Positions 63,069 to 64,000 of a stretch of 64,000 nt of DNA are shown in pieces. The first letter of the stretch is position 1. Each line of letters begins with the position of its first letter. Origin of the DNA: Acidobacteriota bacterium (GTDB lineage Bacteria > Acidobacteriota > Terriglobia > Bryobacterales > Bryobacteraceae); assembly GCA_947470805.1 (NCBI GenBank), contig CANIVU010000006.1, positions 62,001-126,000 on the forward strand, in the 5' to 3' direction. Both the position numbers and the translations under genes were made by a program. The notes beneath the pieces were generated by a model. The model searched no databases, had not been told where the DNA came from, and was given only the letters and a program-made list of their open reading frames with translations.

Positions 63069-63488
63069 ATGGCCAATCCGCACCCCAAAATCGCCACCCC
63101 CTGGTACTTCTGGGCCGTCGCCGTCCTCGCGATCGTCTGGAACGGTCTCGGCATCGTCCTCTGGGGCGGAACCACGTTCACGCCAACCAGCTTCCTCGAG
63201 GGCATGCCGCAAGCCCACCGCGATTACGTAAGCAGCCTCCCCCTCTGGAGCACATTCACTTGGGGCCTCGGCGTCATCGGCGGCACCGCCGGCTCCATCC
63301 TGCTGCTCCTCCGCCACCGTCTTTCGGTACCGGTATTCGCCGCCTCCCTCTTCGGCGCCGTGACAAACTCGCTCGTCTATGTCACCAACCCACCGCCGCC
63401 CGGCTTCTTCAATCCGGGGCTAACCCTCTTCATCACCGGCTTCGCCCTCTTCCTTCTCTGGTTCGCCCACAGCAGACAGCAGCGCTGA
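63069..63488 (+). CDS. Small membrane protein of unknown function
   Basis: A protein of 139 residues from ATG 63069. Four hydrophobic segments (about 11-33, 57-80, 85-103 and 113-132). It resembles the small 'sugar transporter-like' membrane proteins of unassigned function seen in many genomes, without a catalytic motif. It is divergent to the nitrile hydratase operon and has its own good promoter. Confidence 0.8.
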   Translation: MANPHPKIATPWYFWAVAVLAIVWNGLGIVLWGGTTFTPTSFLEGMPQAHRDYVSSLPLWSTFTWGLGVIGGTAGSILLLLRHRLSVPVFAASLFGAVTNSLVYVTNPPPPGFFNPGLTLFITGFALFLLWFAHSRQQR

Positions 63489-63623
63489 AGCCCCTCCAAA
63501 TTGCCCCCTGTGGAAAAGTCGGTCACAAGGCAAATGACTTTATTTTCAAACCGCTAACCCCCGCTTCCCCAAACACCTACAGCCAAATCCAAAAACCCCA
63601 AGCCGCCGGTTACTAGCCAACCC

Positions 63624-63642
63624 CTCCCTAGACTAAAGGGAG
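63624..63642 (+). promoter_or_regulatory. Hairpin sequestering the ribosome site of the next gene
   Basis: CTCCCT (63624-63629) pairs perfectly with AGGGAG (63637-63642) across a 7-base loop. The right arm is the Shine-Dalgarno sequence of the ATG at 63644. The structure would hide the ribosome site, a possible translational switch. The stem is short, so effects may depend on temperature or a bound factor. Confidence 0.45.
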
Positions 63643-63643
63643 T

Positions 63644-64000
63644 ATGGCACTTCAAAACCATTCCAATCGACGCGCCGAATCCGCCCGGATCAACGGCGCC
63701 AAAAGCCAGGGCCCGAAAACGCCCGAAGGCCTCCTCAAAGCAAGAACCAGCTCTCTAACCCATGGTCTCTTCGCAAACGAAGAAACCCTCAAAGCCTCGG
63801 TAAGCCAGGAAGGCTTCCTAAAGTTAAGGGAATCCTTCTACAAATACTGGAACCCCGAAGACGAATACATCGCCACCCGTGTCGATGAACTCACCTTCGC
63901 CCACTGGGAACTGGCCCGATTGATGCTAGTCCGCCGCTCCGAACTAGCCGAACTCCACTTGAACACCGGCGGAGTCCTCCAAGCCGAACTAGAAGCCTGC
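63644..64000 (+). CDS. Acidobacterial 'RINGAKSQGPKTPEG' family protein, 3' partial
   Basis: ATG 63644 opens a frame that runs off the right edge (119 codons seen). The N-terminus NRRAESARINGAKSQGPKTP and SSLTHGLFANEETLK are characteristic of a highly repeated acidobacterial protein family of unknown function, with a helical charged body (DEYIATRVDELTFAHWELARL). It lies after a hairpin covering its ribosome site. The family is often regarded as mobile or lineage-expanded; the function is unknown. Confidence 0.8.
   Translation, partial: MALQNHSNRRAESARINGAKSQGPKTPEGLLKARTSSLTHGLFANEETLKASVSQEGFLKLRESFYKYWNPEDEYIATRVDELTFAHWELARLMLVRRSELAELHLNTGGVLQAELEAC

Noticed and set aside
5487-63520. Shared 14-mer CCCTGTGGAAAAGT at 5487 and 63507
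   Set aside because: Several 14-base matches are expected by chance in 64 kb; only two copies were noticed, so it is not called a repeat.

Overview
The window looks like chromosomal DNA of an acidobacterium of the Solibacter/Bryobacter group. This is inferred from marker families, not from a database match: a Tat-dependent DUF1552 protein paired with a DUF1587/1592-type cytochrome protein, a giant BNR/sortilin-type propeller protein, DUF1080 proteins, a PEP-CTERM protein, many paired Gfo/Idh/MocA and sugar-isomerase genes, and at the right edge a member of the 'RINGAKSQGPKTPEG' family. DNA is GC-rich and densely coded. No stretch over 300 bases lacks a gene; the longest gaps are about 200 bases (2575-2773) and 237 bases (13903-14139). 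I saw no rRNA, tRNA, CRISPR array or transposase.

Layout. 1-4673: a phospholipid/lipid-head-group cluster resembling E. coli ynbABCD (hydrolase-methyltransferase cut by the left edge, PAP2-dual-specificity phosphatase, small membrane protein, PlsC-like acyltransferase, CdsA-like cytidylyltransferase). 4658-8686: secreted unknown, holin-IV-like membrane protein with an early TGA, divergent LysR/MFS pair, PEP-CTERM protein. 8712-13902: kinase-like protein, metH and a receiver-like protein on the minus strand. 14140-16874: rpsA, HU/IHF and HIT, with a near-consensus promoter and a leader hairpin. 16871-20016: two TPR proteins and queG. 20084-24176: two small membrane proteins, then a minus-strand operon of PQQ-like propeller, small basic protein, tandem SagB-type dehydrogenase and a 92-aa protein. 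24220-32114: CE15-like double hydrolase, DUF1080-like protein, and a minus-strand run of lipoprotein, flavoprotein reductase, hemL, sugar isomerase and oxidoreductase. 32175-37422: a frameshifted hybrid kinase and a copper-type operon (small Cys protein, multicopper oxidase, TolC). 37473-43342: CHAT-TPR protease with ECF sigma/anti-sigma, convergent to an NDH-2-like flavoprotein and an acidic papain-family protease. 43415-48754: secreted proteins, amidohydrolase, ACS-type transporter, M20 peptidase, class-V aminotransferase. 48743-51975: a broken hybrid kinase coupled to an isochorismatase-like protein lacking its Asp, then a VapBC-like pair with an internally shortened toxin. 51926-59547: DUF1552/DUF1592 operon and BNR propeller. 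59588-62915: Co-type nitrile hydratase operon with fused activator-ferredoxin and CbtB/CbtA cobalt uptake. 63069-64000: membrane protein and a truncated lineage-specific gene.

Two window-wide patterns stand out. The plus strand is strongly G-rich from about 1.9 to 12.7 kb and strongly C-rich from about 21 kb onward, whatever strand is coding, so a replication-skew switch (terminus-like) lies between. Several genes carry lesions (TGA codons at 5538 and 49597, frameshifts near 32940 and 48975), which may be real decay or assembly error.
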